DNA of 64,000 nucleotides from RYN-230 sp036509255 (GTDB taxonomy: Bacteria; Actinomycetota; Actinomycetes; Streptosporangiales; Streptosporangiaceae), in contig DATCFY010000079.1 of NCBI GenBank assembly GCA_036509255.1, positions 20,792 through 84,791 on the forward strand. The letters are read 5' to 3'. This document shows positions 17,682 through 27,047 of this stretch, in pieces. The notes below the pieces were generated by a model. It searched no databases. It had not been told where the DNA came from and worked only from the letters and a program-made list of their open reading frames with translations. Positions within the stretch are counted from its first letter, which is position 1. Every line of letters starts with the position of its first letter. A program made the translations under genes and the position numbers.

Positions 17682-17924
17682 ATGGGCGATGGGGCAGTCT
17701 TCATCCGGGTGCGGCTGGACGAGCTGCTCAGCCAGCGCGGGATGACGCTCACCGAACTGTCAGCCCAGGTCGACGTCACCGTCGTCAACCTGTCCATCCT
17801 GAAGAACGACCGGGCCCGGGCCATCCGGTTCAGCACCCTGGCCCGGCTGTGCGAGGCGCTGGACTGCCAGCCGGGGGACCTGCTCAGCTATGAGCCACAG
17901 CACCTTCGCGGGGACAGATCCTGA
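17682..17924 (+). CDS. XRE-family HTH regulator (YozG-like)
   Basis: An 80-residue helix-turn-helix protein that is almost all DNA-binding domain: FIRVRLDELLSQRGMTLTEL, then VTVVNLSILKNDRARAIRFS, then ARLCEALDCQPGDLLSYEP. This closely follows the YozG/XRE family that accompanies DUF2975 genes. ATG 17682 places the start just before the conserved IRVRLDELL block. An in-frame GTG at 17637, overlapping the stop of the DUF2975 gene, would add 15 residues of uncertain value. Probably autoregulates the pair; inference. Confidence 0.88.
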   Translation: MGDGAVFIRVRLDELLSQRGMTLTELSAQVDVTVVNLSILKNDRARAIRFSTLARLCEALDCQPGDLLSYEPQHLRGDRS

Positions 17925-17950
17925 TCGGGCTGGCCGCAGCCGCACTGCTC

Positions 17951-18199
17951 ATGGCCGCGATTGGCACGAGCCAGCACGCGCGGATGCCCGCCCAGGGCCG
18001 CCGGCTGCTCCACCGGCCACGCAGTCTGCTGGCCGTCAGCGTGACCTACGGATCCTTCCTGGCCACGTTCGTGATCGCGGGCGTCGCGCCCGCTGGCGGG
18101 GTACCCAACGCGCTGGCCGGCGGCTTAGCGATCATCATCGTGTCCGGGTTCGCCGCAGCGGGGCTGCTGCGAATTCCGCGGGCGCGCCACCCCGGCTAG
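17951..18199 (+). CDS. Small two-helix membrane protein
   Basis: An 82-residue open frame with two hydrophobic helices (LLAVSVTYGSFLATFVIAGV and ALAGGLAIIIVSGFAAAGLL). It is 26 bp downstream of the XRE gene, on the same strand. The bases before ATG 17951 read on in frame as another hydrophobic stretch (ILIGLAAAALL), so the true start may be a non-ATG codon further upstream. No family is recognised. Confidence is moderate because of its small size; codon third-position GC supports coding. Confidence 0.5.
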   Translation: MAAIGTSQHARMPAQGRRLLHRPRSLLAVSVTYGSFLATFVIAGVAPAGGVPNALAGGLAIIIVSGFAAAGLLRIPRARHPG

Positions 18200-18474
18200 G
18201 GCGGGGCTGACCACGGAGGGCTGGGCCCGAGGTCGTCTGCGTCGCCGGGCCGGGCCAGCGCGACGGCAACGGTGAACCTGGCTGTGCTTGCGGCCACGGC
18301 GGGCACCTTTCCTCCCTAACGGTCCGTCCGTGGAAGCCGGAAACCGGGTGACCAGTGCCTGGGGGCACACGCCGCGTCGTCCGAAGCGCAGGCCGGCCGT
18401 CCCGGGCCCAGCATCCCTTCCTTCGCGTGGCACCGGAGTGCGCGGGAGCCGGCCCGGGTTCTTAAGCTGCGGGT

Positions 18475-19356
18475 ATGAGTGAGGTCCGGGTGGGCACGGC
18501 GTCGTGGACGGACCGGACGCTGATCGAGTCGGGCTGGTACCCGCCGGAGGCGGACACGCCGGAGAAGCGGCTGCGGTACTACGCCCGGCAGTTCGGCCTG
18601 GTCGAGGTGGACGCCACCTACTACGCGCTGCCCGCCGAGCAGACCGCCAAGGCCTGGGCGGAGCGGACCCCTGCCGGGTTCACCTTCAACGTCAAGGCGT
18701 TCAGCCTGTTCACCCACCACCCGACCCGGGTCGCGGCGCTGCCCGCCGATCTGCGCCCGGCGGCGGAGCAGGCCGGCAAGGACCGGGTCTACCTGAAAGA
18801 CCTCGATCCCGCGGTCACCGACCAGGCCTGGGAGCGGTTCCTGTCCGCCCTGGAGCCGCTGCGCCAGGCCGGGAAGCTGGGGGTGATCCTGCTCCAGTTC
18901 CCGTTCTGGTTCCCCATCGGCCGCAGCCGCAAGGAGTACATCGTGGCCTGCGCCGAGAAGGCCGCGCCGCGGCGGGTGTGCGTGGAGTTCCGCAGCCCGA
19001 CCTGGATGACGCCGGACAACCAGGCCGAGACTCTGGACTTCCTCGCCCGTCACCGGCTGCCGTACGTGTGCGTGGACATGCCGCAGGGGCACCGGGATTC
19101 CATCCCGCCCGTGCTCGCCGCCACCGACCCCGATCTGGCCGTGGTCCGGCTGCACGGCCACTCGGACAAGTGGGACAGCAAGGACATCCACGAGCGGTTC
19201 GGGTACCGCTACTCCGGCGAGGAGCTGGCGGACTGGGCGCCCAGGGTGGCCGGGCTGGCTGAGGATGCCCGGGAGACCCACGTGCTGTTCAACAACTGCT
19301 ACCGCGACTACGCCCAGACGAACGCCCGGCAACTCGCGGCGTTGCTCAGAGCCTGA
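18475..19356 (+). CDS. DUF72 domain-containing protein
   Basis: A 293-residue TIM-barrel-type protein of the DUF72 family. Hallmarks are VRVGTASWTDRTLIESGWYP at the start, VEVDATYYALPAEQTAKAWA, TPAGFTFNVKAFSLFTHHP and FNNCYRDYAQTNARQLAAL at the end. Biochemical function is not established for the family, although it is widespread. ATG 18475 begins the conserved block directly. About 270 bp to the left (18200-18474) hold no gene. Confidence 0.92.
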   Translation: MSEVRVGTASWTDRTLIESGWYPPEADTPEKRLRYYARQFGLVEVDATYYALPAEQTAKAWAERTPAGFTFNVKAFSLFTHHPTRVAALPADLRPAAEQAGKDRVYLKDLDPAVTDQAWERFLSALEPLRQAGKLGVILLQFPFWFPIGRSRKEYIVACAEKAAPRRVCVEFRSPTWMTPDNQAETLDFLARHRLPYVCVDMPQGHRDSIPPVLAATDPDLAVVRLHGHSDKWDSKDIHERFGYRYSGEELADWAPRVAGLAEDARETHVLFNNCYRDYAQTNARQLAALLRA

Positions 19357-19502
19357 TCGCCGGCGGGATCCCTTGACCGCTCCGTGCGAAAGGGACATCA
19401 CCGCATCATTCGCCATGATTCGGGGGTTCTCCGCCCGGCCCTGATGCGCTGTCATGACCGGCGAGCCGGTTGCCTCCGTACGTCCACCAACGGAGGGGTC
19501 GC

Positions 19503-21061
19503 ATGACAAGGTTCCGGTTGGCCGCTGTACTGGGGTTCGCCAGCTCGTTATTCCTGCTTCCGGTGATGGGATCGGTCACCGCCGCGTCGGCCAGCACGGG
19601 TGCCGCGGCCAGCACAGGTACCGTCACCTACCGTGGCACTCCCGGATCGGCGGCGAGGGTCACGCACGCGACGAGCGTGACCGGCCTGCCGAAGGTCGCC
19701 TCAGCCTTCCGGAACGAAGGCCCGCTCATGTTCACCCCCTGCGGCCCGGGGGCGCCTCGTCCGCCGCGTCCCGGAAGGCCAGCGCCGCCGCGGCCGTCAC
19801 GGGCGTGACACGTGACGCGGTCTCCGGCGCCGGGCAGGGCGCCGGCTCGGTGATCCATAAGTTCAACGGGCTGAGCGACCTCAACTCCGACAGCCTCAAC
19901 GGTTTCCCGGTCACCCCGCCCGACCAGGGGCTGTGCGTAGGCCGCGACGCCACGCTGGCCGGCGCCCTCTGAGACCAACAACACCACGGTCGACGTGACG
20001 GTCATGAATGCCCGGGGCGTCGCCTCCTACCAGTTCGACACCTCGCTGGGCGGCCCGAGCGTCGGCGACTGCTTCGGGGACCAGCCGAAGACCGGCTTCA
20101 CCAACAACGCCCTGGTCGTGTCGACCGACGAATACTGCGGCCGACCGAGACGGACTACCGCGGCGCCATCGTCCTGGCCATCTCCAAGTCGCAGCTCGTG
20201 CACGAGGCTGCCGCGGTCCACGACTCCGTCGCCGGGCCCGTCTCCCTGTCCGGCATCCCGGTCACCGGGCTCGACCCCGCGATCGGCACCGGCAGCAACA
20301 ACGGGTACCTGGTGAACTCGTTCCCGTTCGACGTGAACGGCAACAACAACGCGGTCGCGAACAGGGTCGGCGTCTGGACCCTCCGCGGCTCCGCCTCGGT
20401 GACCACCGGCCACGGCACGCTGGTGCTGACCGGCCACGCCACGCCGAGCGAGCCGTACGTGTTCCCGGTGCCGGCCCGGAGCACCGGCGACGGCTCGACC
20501 ACGACGGTCAGCGGCTCGGTCATCACGTCGGAGGAGTACCTCAACCCGGACGACAGCCGGATGAGCGGCCCGGTCACGGTCAGCCGGTCGTACGGCGGCG
20601 GGGTGCAGCTGTGGACCGCCCTGGACGCCGCGGTACCGGGTACGAGCGGCGCTACCGATGCGGCGGCGTGGTTCCGGATCGACCCCGGGATCGGCCGAGT
20701 CACCGGCCAGGGGTACGTGGCCGCCAAGGGGGCGAACCTGCTGTACCCGGCCATCCAGCCGCAGCAGCACGGGTCCGCCGCCATGGTGTTCACGATCACC
20801 AGTGCCCACATCAACCCCAGCGCCGCCTACACCACGCTGGGCTCGCACACCATCCGCACGGCCGCGGCGGGGACCAGCCCGCACGTGAGCTTCTCCGACG
20901 CGCCGCCGTACAACACGGCGCGCTGGGGGGACTACTCGTTCGCGGCCCTGGACCCGAGTGGTGCCGGCGTGTGGCTGGCCACCGAGTACATCCCGCCGGC
21001 CGCTGACCAGGATCCGATGGACAACTGGGGCACGTCCGTGTTCGAGGTGACCGGGCCCTAG
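19503..21061 (+). pseudogene. Secreted protein gene with several frameshifts
   Basis: A signal peptide (MTRFRLAAVLGFASSLFLLP) opens the reading frame, but the coding signal jumps frame three times. Frame 1 ends near 19740 after FRNEGPLMFTP; the next runs SASGVIHKFNGLSDLNS-like sequence with VIHKFNGLSDLNSDSLNG and PPDQGLCVGRD to a stop at 19972; the third carries VTVMNARGVASYQFDTSLGG (19995 to about 20150); the last runs from about 20160 to 21061 and ends NWGTSVFEVTGP. The pieces together resemble one large secreted beta-propeller-like protein of actinobacteria. Part of the family sequence appears deleted near 19970. Sequencing error could explain single shifts but not all. Confidence 0.7.
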
Positions 21062-21079
21062 CAGCACCGCTCAGGGGTG

Positions 21080-21119
21080 CCCGGCCGGCCAGGCGCGCAA
21101 CCGCGTCTGGCCGGCCGGG
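21080..21119. terminator. Strong hairpin terminator
   Basis: CCCGGCCGGCCAG at 21080-21092 pairs perfectly with CTGGCCGGCCGGG at 21107-21119 across a 14-base loop. It lies about 20 bp after the stop of the secreted-protein pseudogene. There is no U tract, as is common in high-GC actinobacteria. A transcription terminator is the likely role. Confidence 0.75.
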
Positions 21120-21180
21120 TGCACCCGCACCCCGCCGACCTGGAATCGGCGTTAGGCCGGTCGGGCGGCGGGGCATCAAC

Positions 21181-22803
21181 GTGGGCATGCCGCCGCGCTG
21201 GGCGGCCCGGTGGTTCCACGCCGGGCGCCCTGACACCAGGGCCGGATCCCGGGACACCGGGAAGGCCCCCTCGCCCGTGACGATCACGAGGGGCGCCGGG
21301 CCGCCGGGGCCGGCCATCCCGGAGGACTTCGCGGGCCTCAGTTTCGAGGTGGGGCCGCTCAACTCGGGCAACGCCGGGGTGAGCGGCTACCTGTTCGACC
21401 CGGCCAACGAGTCGCTCGTCACCCTGTTCCGCACCCTGGGGCTGCGCAGCCTGCGGGTCGGCGGGGGGTCGGTGGACCAGCGCATCCCGGTGGGCACCGG
21501 CCCTGACGGTTTCCGCGGGATCGACAACCTGTTCGCCTTCGCCGCCGAGGTCGGCGCCAGGGTGATTTACACGTTCCGCCTGCTCAACCCGGCCACGGCG
21601 CCCGTGGTGGACCTGAAATCGGTCAACGCGGAGGGCGCCGGGTACATCTGGCGCCACTACCGGGACCAGCTGGCCAGCTTCGCCATCGGCAACGAGCCGG
21701 ACTGGCACGACTTTCACTCCTATGTCGGCCGCCCCCGCGACCCGGCGATCTACGAGGAGGTCTCGGGGGTGCCGGGCAGCGCCTACCCGTCGTTCCTGGC
21801 CACCTGGCACAGCTTCGCGGACGCGGTCCGGGAGGCGGCGCCCGGCTCGCTCCTGAGCGGCCCGGACACCGGGGCCTACAGCGCGATGACCTGGACGCCT
21901 GACCCTGACCGGGGCGTGTCCTGGTCGGAGCGGTTCGCCGGCGACGAACGGGACTCGGGCCAGATCACCGACATCACCCAGCATTACTACGTCGGCGGCG
22001 GCCCCGGGAAGACCAGCGCCCAGCAGGCCATCACCAACATGCTGTCGCCCGAATGGGTGCACGGCACCGCGGTCGGATCGCAGCCCCGGGGAACCACGTA
22101 CACCCCCTATCCGTGGTTCTACGAGAACCACCTCGCCCGGGTGGCCGCCGCGGGGGTGCGCTACCGGCTCACCGAGGCCAACGACTACCTCGGCGGCGTG
22201 CCGGGCGCCAGCAATGGGTTCGCGTCCGCCCTGTGGACCCTGGACTTCCTGCACTGGTGGGCCGCGCACGGCGCCGGCGGCGTGAACTTCCACAACAAGC
22301 AGTGGCTCGACACCGACACGATCGTGCCGGACCCGGGCAACCCCGGGCGCTACGCGACCACCCCGAAGGGGTACGGCATCGCGGCGTTCTCGCTGGGGTC
22401 GGCCGGGCAGGTCAGGCCGGTCGAGATCGCAAACCCCGGCGGCATCAACCTGACCGCCTACGGTGTCAGCGGCGCTGGCCAGGACTACGTGACGATTATC
22501 AACAAGACCCAGGGCGCCGGGGCGTCCGCTGCCGCGGTCACGATCGCCGCGCCCGGGCCGGGGCGGCGGACCGCGGAGGTCATGACGCTCGCCGGCCGGG
22601 CGCCGGGGGACGCCACGGGGGCCACGGCCACGCTCGGCGGCGCCGCGATTACCGGCGACGTCCCCTGGGCGGGCCAATGGAGCCCGCTGCCTGCCGATCC
22701 GCAGGCGGGAATCACCCTGACGGTCCCGGCGGCCACCGCCGCCGTGGTCCGGATCCGCAGCGGAACGGCTCCCCCCGCTAGCGGAGGCGCAGTCCTGCGA
22801 TGA
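21181..22803 (+). CDS. GH79-like glycoside hydrolase, no signal peptide
   Basis: A 540-residue (beta/alpha)8-barrel hydrolase similar to family GH79 (heparanase/beta-glucuronidase clan GH-A). IPEDFAGLSFEVGPL opens the barrel; SLRVGGGSVDQR is the substrate-loop motif; Glu172 in FAIGNEPDWHD is the predicted acid/base; Glu332 in RYRLTEANDYL is the predicted nucleophile. The last 110 residues form the C-terminal beta domain (GQDYVTIINKTQG). Related enzymes are usually exported, yet no signal sequence precedes the barrel; the start may be misplaced or the N-terminus lost. GTG 21181 (or ATG 21187) is the only start before the upstream hairpin. Convergent with, and overlapping by 26 bp, the TetR gene. 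Confidence 0.8.
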   Translation: MGMPPRWAARWFHAGRPDTRAGSRDTGKAPSPVTITRGAGPPGPAIPEDFAGLSFEVGPLNSGNAGVSGYLFDPANESLVTLFRTLGLRSLRVGGGSVDQRIPVGTGPDGFRGIDNLFAFAAEVGARVIYTFRLLNPATAPVVDLKSVNAEGAGYIWRHYRDQLASFAIGNEPDWHDFHSYVGRPRDPAIYEEVSGVPGSAYPSFLATWHSFADAVREAAPGSLLSGPDTGAYSAMTWTPDPDRGVSWSERFAGDERDSGQITDITQHYYVGGGPGKTSAQQAITNMLSPEWVHGTAVGSQPRGTTYTPYPWFYENHLARVAAAGVRYRLTEANDYLGGVPGASNGFASALWTLDFLHWWAAHGAGGVNFHNKQWLDTDTIVPDPGNPGRYATTPKGYGIAAFSLGSAGQVRPVEIANPGGINLTAYGVSGAGQDYVTIINKTQGAGASAAAVTIAAPGPGRRTAEVMTLAGRAPGDATGATATLGGAAITGDVPWAGQWSPLPADPQAGITLTVPAATAAVVRIRSGTAPPASGGAVLR

Positions 22804-23365
22804 CAAGTCCGACCATGCGGCGAGCGTCGTAGCGGGGGTTGTTGTCCCCGCCGATGCAGAGATTCCCCACCCCCAGCATCAGTTCGTAGGCATCCGTGTC
22901 GAGGAGAATGTCGCCTGCCGCGGCCGCCGCATCGAGCAGCTGGGCGCACACGGGTACGAGGCGGTCGAGGAAATAGGCGTGCAGGGTCTCGAAGGCGGCA
23001 TCGTCCGACTGCAGCGCCTTGGCCAGGCCGTGCTTGGTGACCAGGAAGTCGACGAAAAGGTTGATCCACTGCGCCAGGGCGTCGTGCGGTGTGCTGCTGC
23101 CGGCCAGCAGCGCCGGACCGGCCTCAGCACAGGCCTCGACCTGGTGGCGGTAGACGGCGACGATAAGGTCGGCCCGCGTCGGGAAGTGGCGGTAGATCGT
23201 GCCCACGCCGACGCCCGCCTTGGCGGCGATGACGCGCACGGGCACATCGACGCCGGACGTGACGAACGCCGCGGCCGCCGCGTCCAGCAGTGTCTCCTCG
23301 TTACGCCGGGCGTCGGCCCGCTTCCGCGGGGCTGACTGCCCTGTCCCGCTGTCGTGGTCGACCAC
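22778..23365 (-). CDS. TetR-family regulator
   Basis: A 195-residue TetR repressor. The N-terminal HTH reads NEETLLDAAAAAFVTSGVDV then VRVIAAKAGVGVGTIYRHFP; the rest is the ligand-binding helical domain. It is divergent from the LLM oxidoreductase, with two 15-bp palindromes in between (23399-23439), so it most likely represses that gene and itself. Its 3' end overlaps the GH79 gene by 26 bp on the other strand. ATG 23365. Confidence 0.92.
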   Translation of the reverse strand: MVDHDSGTGQSAPRKRADARRNEETLLDAAAAAFVTSGVDVPVRVIAAKAGVGVGTIYRHFPTRADLIVAVYRHQVEACAEAGPALLAGSSTPHDALAQWINLFVDFLVTKHGLAKALQSDDAAFETLHAYFLDRLVPVCAQLLDAAAAAGDILLDTDAYELMLGVGNLCIGGDNNPRYDARRMVGLVIAGLRLR

Positions 23366-23398
23366 TGCGCCGCTGTCCCCGTCTCCCCGGTTGGCAAA

Positions 23399-23439
23399 CG
23401 GAACCGTGTTCCGTATGCTGGTAGCGGAACATTGATCCG
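23399..23439. promoter_or_regulatory. Two tandem TetR operator candidates
   Basis: CGGAACCGTGTTCCG (23399-23413) is a perfect dyad with a 3-base spacer. CGGAACATTGATCCG (23425-23439) is a second copy with one mismatch; centre-to-centre distance is 26 bp. Both lie between the divergent TetR and LLM oxidoreductase starts. The common half-site CGGAAC in the same spacing strongly suggests binding by the adjacent TetR. Confidence 0.75.
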
Positions 23440-23514
23440 TTTATTCAGGATGCCAGAACGGCGAGCCAGAACCAAGCCACACCGCAAGCTTGCTTCACCG
23501 AGAGGACGAACCCC

Positions 23515-24390
23515 ATGACGCAAACACCCCGGCCTCGTTTCGGGATCGCGACCGCCCCGCAGAACGTCGACTACTCCGACATCCTGCGGGTCTGGCGCGA
23601 GGCGGACACTATCGCGGAGATCGAGCATGCGTGGCTGTTCGATCACCTCATGCCGATCGGCGGCGATCCAAGCGGGCCGGTCTTCGAAGGCTGGACCCTG
23701 CTCTCGGCCCTCGCCGCACAGACCCAGCGACTGCGCCTCGGCCTGCTCGTGACCAGCAACCGCTTCCGGCCGCCCGCGATGCTGGCCAAGATCGCCGCGA
23801 CCGTCGACATCGTCTCCGGCGGGCGGCTCGACTTCGGTATCGGCGCAGGTTCACGACCCAGCCTTCCTATGGCCCGGCGCGAGTACGACGCAAACGGCCT
23901 GCCCTTCCACGACGCCGCCTACGCCGTGGGAAGCCTCGCCGAAGCGTGCACAGTGATCCGGCGGCTGTGGACCGAGACCGAGCCGTTCGACTTCCCGGGC
24001 ACCTACGTCCAGCTCACCGGGGCGTTCGGCAATCCCAAACCCGTCCAGCGCCCCTACCCGCCGATCCTCATCGGCGGACGCTCGGCCCCCGTGCTCCGGG
24101 TGGTCGCCGAGCACGCCGACCTGTGGAACATCCCCGGCGGCGACATCGGCGACGTCATCAGCCGCAGCATGCTGCTGGACCGCTACTGCGCCGAGATCGG
24201 CCGCGACCCCGCCGCCGTCACCCGCTCGATCCACCTGTCAGTCTCCTACGACCAGCCCAGCAGCACCCGGGACGCGATCCGCGAAGCGATCGACGCCGGC
24301 TTCCAGCACATCGTCCTCGGACTGCCAGCGCCCTTCCCGGCCAGCGCCGCACAGTGGGTCACCGACGAACTCATCATCCCGTCGGCCTAG
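23515..24390 (+). CDS. LLM class (F420/flavin-dependent) oxidoreductase
   Basis: A 291-residue luciferase-like monooxygenase-fold enzyme. RFGIATAPQNVDYSDILRVW begins the barrel; IEHAWLFDHLMPIGG, RLRLGLLVTSNRFRPPAMLA and SGGRLDFGIGAGSR are family motifs, and PYPPILIGGRSAPVLRVVAE is the second conserved block. Actinobacterial members mostly use F420H2 or FMN; the substrate is not readable. It is controlled with high likelihood by the divergent TetR. The stop overlaps by 4 bp the 3' end of the convergent membrane protein gene. Confidence 0.9.
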   Translation: MTQTPRPRFGIATAPQNVDYSDILRVWREADTIAEIEHAWLFDHLMPIGGDPSGPVFEGWTLLSALAAQTQRLRLGLLVTSNRFRPPAMLAKIAATVDIVSGGRLDFGIGAGSRPSLPMARREYDANGLPFHDAAYAVGSLAEACTVIRRLWTETEPFDFPGTYVQLTGAFGNPKPVQRPYPPILIGGRSAPVLRVVAEHADLWNIPGGDIGDVISRSMLLDRYCAEIGRDPAAVTRSIHLSVSYDQPSSTRDAIREAIDAGFQHIVLGLPAPFPASAAQWVTDELIIPSA

Positions 24391-25712
24391 GAGCGCGTTC
24401 TGATCCACACCGATAGGTGTGCGGGCTCCAGGGCCTTGTGTACGGCACTGGCCAGATCATCCCGGAGTGAGTCAAGGTCAACGACGTCTTTCAGCTGCGC
24501 CGCGAAGACCGCCACGGTCGCCTCCGCGTCGTAGCGGGCCCGGTTGAACCGCCCGTCCACCACGCGCTGCACCCGCCGCCGCAGCGGGTTGAACAGCGCC
24601 GCCGCTGCCAGCGTCGAGGTGGCCACCGCCACCGTGCTATGGAACGACAGAACCCGGGTAGCCAGCAGCACCAGGCCCGCATAGACACCGACCAGCAGCC
24701 CGGTCACGATCGCATAGGCGAGTGTGCGGGAGATGATCCGGTCGATGTCGTAGAGCCGGTACTTGAGGATCGCGATGGTCACCGCCGCTGGGATGCCGAG
24801 CATCGCGAAGAGCCCCATTGGCGTATACGCGACGGTGGTTAGCCAGGACTGGCCGACTGCGATGCCTAGCAGGGCGAAGAGCAGGCTGACGACCAACGCC
24901 ATGGCGGTCAGGGCGAGCCACTTGACCTGCTGCCGCAGCAACTGGTCACCAGCCCGGTACCGGATCACGAGCGAGACCAGCGCGGCCGCCAGGAACGCCG
25001 CGAGCGCTACGAAAAGCCGGCCGAACGTGCCGATGAGCAGGCTACCCAGCACCGGCCCGGGATTCTCCGCACCCAGCGGATTCGGGATGAACAGCGAGGC
25101 CCCGCCGGGGGCGGGCAGCGCCACCAGCCCCGGGTGCACGGCCAGGCCGGCCGTGGCCAGGCAGGCCAGCAGCAAGCCCGCCACCGCGACCGGACGCCAG
25201 CGCCGCGACGGCAGCGTCCCCGTCGGGAACAGCAGGAACATGAACGCGATGGTGAACACGGTAGGAGCGAAGCTGCCCTGCGCGAGCGCGCCCACCTGCG
25301 TGGCCGCCGGGAGCGACCCGGGAAACGTCTTGATCCCGGTCACCGCGTAGATCGAAGCGAGCGCGAGGAACGCCGATGCCGCGCCCTCGCCCAGCATGAT
25401 CCAGCCGATGGCGTTGCCCGCGCGGCGGACGATGAGTGCACCGAGCGTGGCATAGGCCGCGGCCGACGCCGTTTCGCCCAGGTTGGTGACCAGGTCGCCG
25501 TGCGCCAGGCCGCCCGCCGCGACGATGGTCATGGCCGCCCCGGCGAGGGCGGCCAGCACAATCATGGCCCACAGTGCGATAAGGGCACCCGCCGCCCGCC
25601 GCGGTCCCGAGGCGGCTTTGCGGTCCGGCGCGGTCTGGGTGCCCGCGCCCGTCATCCTGCCCCCGTCGTCGGTGACCTGCGGCGTGACGTCGCCTGCAGG
25701 CGGCTTCACCAT
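24387..25712 (-). CDS. Multipass membrane protein resembling a sensor-kinase input domain
   Basis: A 441-residue protein with about ten hydrophobic helices, beginning with LIALWAMIVLAALAGAAMTI. It includes AGNAIGWIMLGEGAASAFLA and LRQQVKWLALTAMALVVSLL, a pattern seen in the membrane sensor part of actinobacterial histidine kinases. YRLYDIDRIISRTLAYAIVT and NPLRRRVQRVVDGRFNRARY close the membrane part. No DHp or HATPase domain follows, so it is a kinase-less relative. ATG 25712 is used; ATG 25658 (after GGGGGCAGG) is possible. Function unknown. Confidence 0.75.
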   Translation of the reverse strand: MVKPPAGDVTPQVTDDGGRMTGAGTQTAPDRKAASGPRRAAGALIALWAMIVLAALAGAAMTIVAAGGLAHGDLVTNLGETASAAAYATLGALIVRRAGNAIGWIMLGEGAASAFLALASIYAVTGIKTFPGSLPAATQVGALAQGSFAPTVFTIAFMFLLFPTGTLPSRRWRPVAVAGLLLACLATAGLAVHPGLVALPAPGGASLFIPNPLGAENPGPVLGSLLIGTFGRLFVALAAFLAAALVSLVIRYRAGDQLLRQQVKWLALTAMALVVSLLFALLGIAVGQSWLTTVAYTPMGLFAMLGIPAAVTIAILKYRLYDIDRIISRTLAYAIVTGLLVGVYAGLVLLATRVLSFHSTVAVATSTLAAAALFNPLRRRVQRVVDGRFNRARYDAEATVAVFAAQLKDVVDLDSLRDDLASAVHKALEPAHLSVWIRTRS

Positions 25713-25746
25713 GGAGCAACAGTAAGTCCCGTTCGTTCCGGGAACG

Positions 25747-27006
25747 TTACCGCCGCTCGGTACGGAACCCCTCAGCCAGGCCGCTGCTGCCAAGCACCTC
25801 GCGGGCGGCCCGCTCGCCGGACCGCAGGGCTCCTTCCATCAGGCCCGCCCAGTCGCCGGAGGTGTGCTCGCCGGCGAAGTGGACCCGGCCGGCCGGGGCG
25901 GCGAGGAGTTCCTCGTCACCGTCAGCCACCGCGACCGTCAGGGCGGAGTACGACTCACCGGCCCAGGGGTCGTCGTTCCAGGTGGTGAGCATGGCCCGGG
26001 CCACGTCCAGCGCCAGTTCGCCGCGGAGCGCCGCGACGCGGGACGCCCAGGTCGCGGCCCCGTCCGCGACGGCCAGGGCGGCCAGGCCCTCCGCGGTACC
26101 GCCGAAGGCGTGCAGGACGGGCTGAACCTGCCCGGTGGCGTCGGCCGCGGTCCAGGTCCAGAACTTCCCCGGCACGCTCTGCACGGCTGAGGGGTCCGCC
26201 GCGCGGGTGAGTGGCACGTGCAGCTTGGCGTTGTGCGCCAGGCCCGCGCGCAGCCAGGCGCGCCGGACGGGGTCAGCGACCGGCGGTGAGAAGGACAGGC
26301 CCCGCAGCACGGCCATCGGCACCGCGACGATCACCGCGTCGCCCGCGGCTTCGCCGCCGTCCGTGCGGACCCGCACGCCCCGGTCATCGTGCTGGATGGA
26401 CCGCACCGGGGTGTTCACCCGCACCGCTGTCCCCAGACGGGCGGCCAGCCCGTGCGCGACTCCCTGGTTACCACCCGCCACCCGCCAGGTCGGTCGGCGC
26501 TCGAACCCTCCGGTGACGTCGCTGACCGCCGCGGCGGCGAGCACTCCCGCGCCGACGCCGTTGGTGGCCTCAACCCGGGACAGGTACGCGGCCAGCGCCG
26601 CGGAATCCTCCCAGCCCGCCACCACCTGCGCCAGCGACGTGCCCGGCGCCGCCCGGGCCGAGGCGGCCGCCACCGCGGCCGCACAGCGGGCCACATCCTG
26701 ATCCCCGTGCTGATCCGTACCTACCGGCCCGCCACGGTACTCCCGCTGGTAGTACGACATGACCGTGTCCGCCAGGCCCAGGCCCAGGTCGGTCACCACC
26801 GCCCGCATCACGTCGTAGCCGTCCAGCACGAACTCCGCGCCCCGCTCGATGACCGTGCGGGGATCACCGGGGATGAGTTCCTGAGACCATACGCGGCCGC
26901 CGACCCGGTTCCGGGCCTCCAGCACCACCACCTCATGGCCCGCCTGGACGAGCCGGTACGCCGCCATCAGGCCAGCGAACCCGGCTCCCGCCACCACGAC
27001 CCGCAT
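25747..27006 (-). CDS. Flavin-dependent amine oxidase
   Basis: A 419-residue FAD enzyme of the monoamine oxidase family. The dinucleotide-binding motif VVVAGAGFAGLMAAYRLVQA starts at residue 3, followed by VLEARNRVGGRVWSQ. ERGAEFVLDG and the C-terminal GRVHFAGEHTSGDWAGLMEG, which contacts FAD, complete the pattern. Such enzymes oxidise primary or secondary amines to imines, giving H2O2. No signal peptide. ATG 27006 has GGGAG upstream. The far longer minus-strand frame beyond it is not coding. The downstream membrane protein starts 34 bp after its stop. Confidence 0.93.
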   Translation of the reverse strand: MRVVVAGAGFAGLMAAYRLVQAGHEVVVLEARNRVGGRVWSQELIPGDPRTVIERGAEFVLDGYDVMRAVVTDLGLGLADTVMSYYQREYRGGPVGTDQHGDQDVARCAAAVAAASARAAPGTSLAQVVAGWEDSAALAAYLSRVEATNGVGAGVLAAAAVSDVTGGFERRPTWRVAGGNQGVAHGLAARLGTAVRVNTPVRSIQHDDRGVRVRTDGGEAAGDAVIVAVPMAVLRGLSFSPPVADPVRRAWLRAGLAHNAKLHVPLTRAADPSAVQSVPGKFWTWTAADATGQVQPVLHAFGGTAEGLAALAVADGAATWASRVAALRGELALDVARAMLTTWNDDPWAGESYSALTVAVADGDEELLAAPAGRVHFAGEHTSGDWAGLMEGALRSGERAAREVLGSSGLAEGFRTERR

Positions 27007-27047
27007 CCCTGCTCCCGCCGGTGCTCGATCCGCTCGACGCGGCGCGA

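Noticed and set aside
23490..24416. 308-codon + strand frame overlapping the LLM oxidoreductase
   Set aside because: Out-of-frame shadow, Arg-rich, no motifs.
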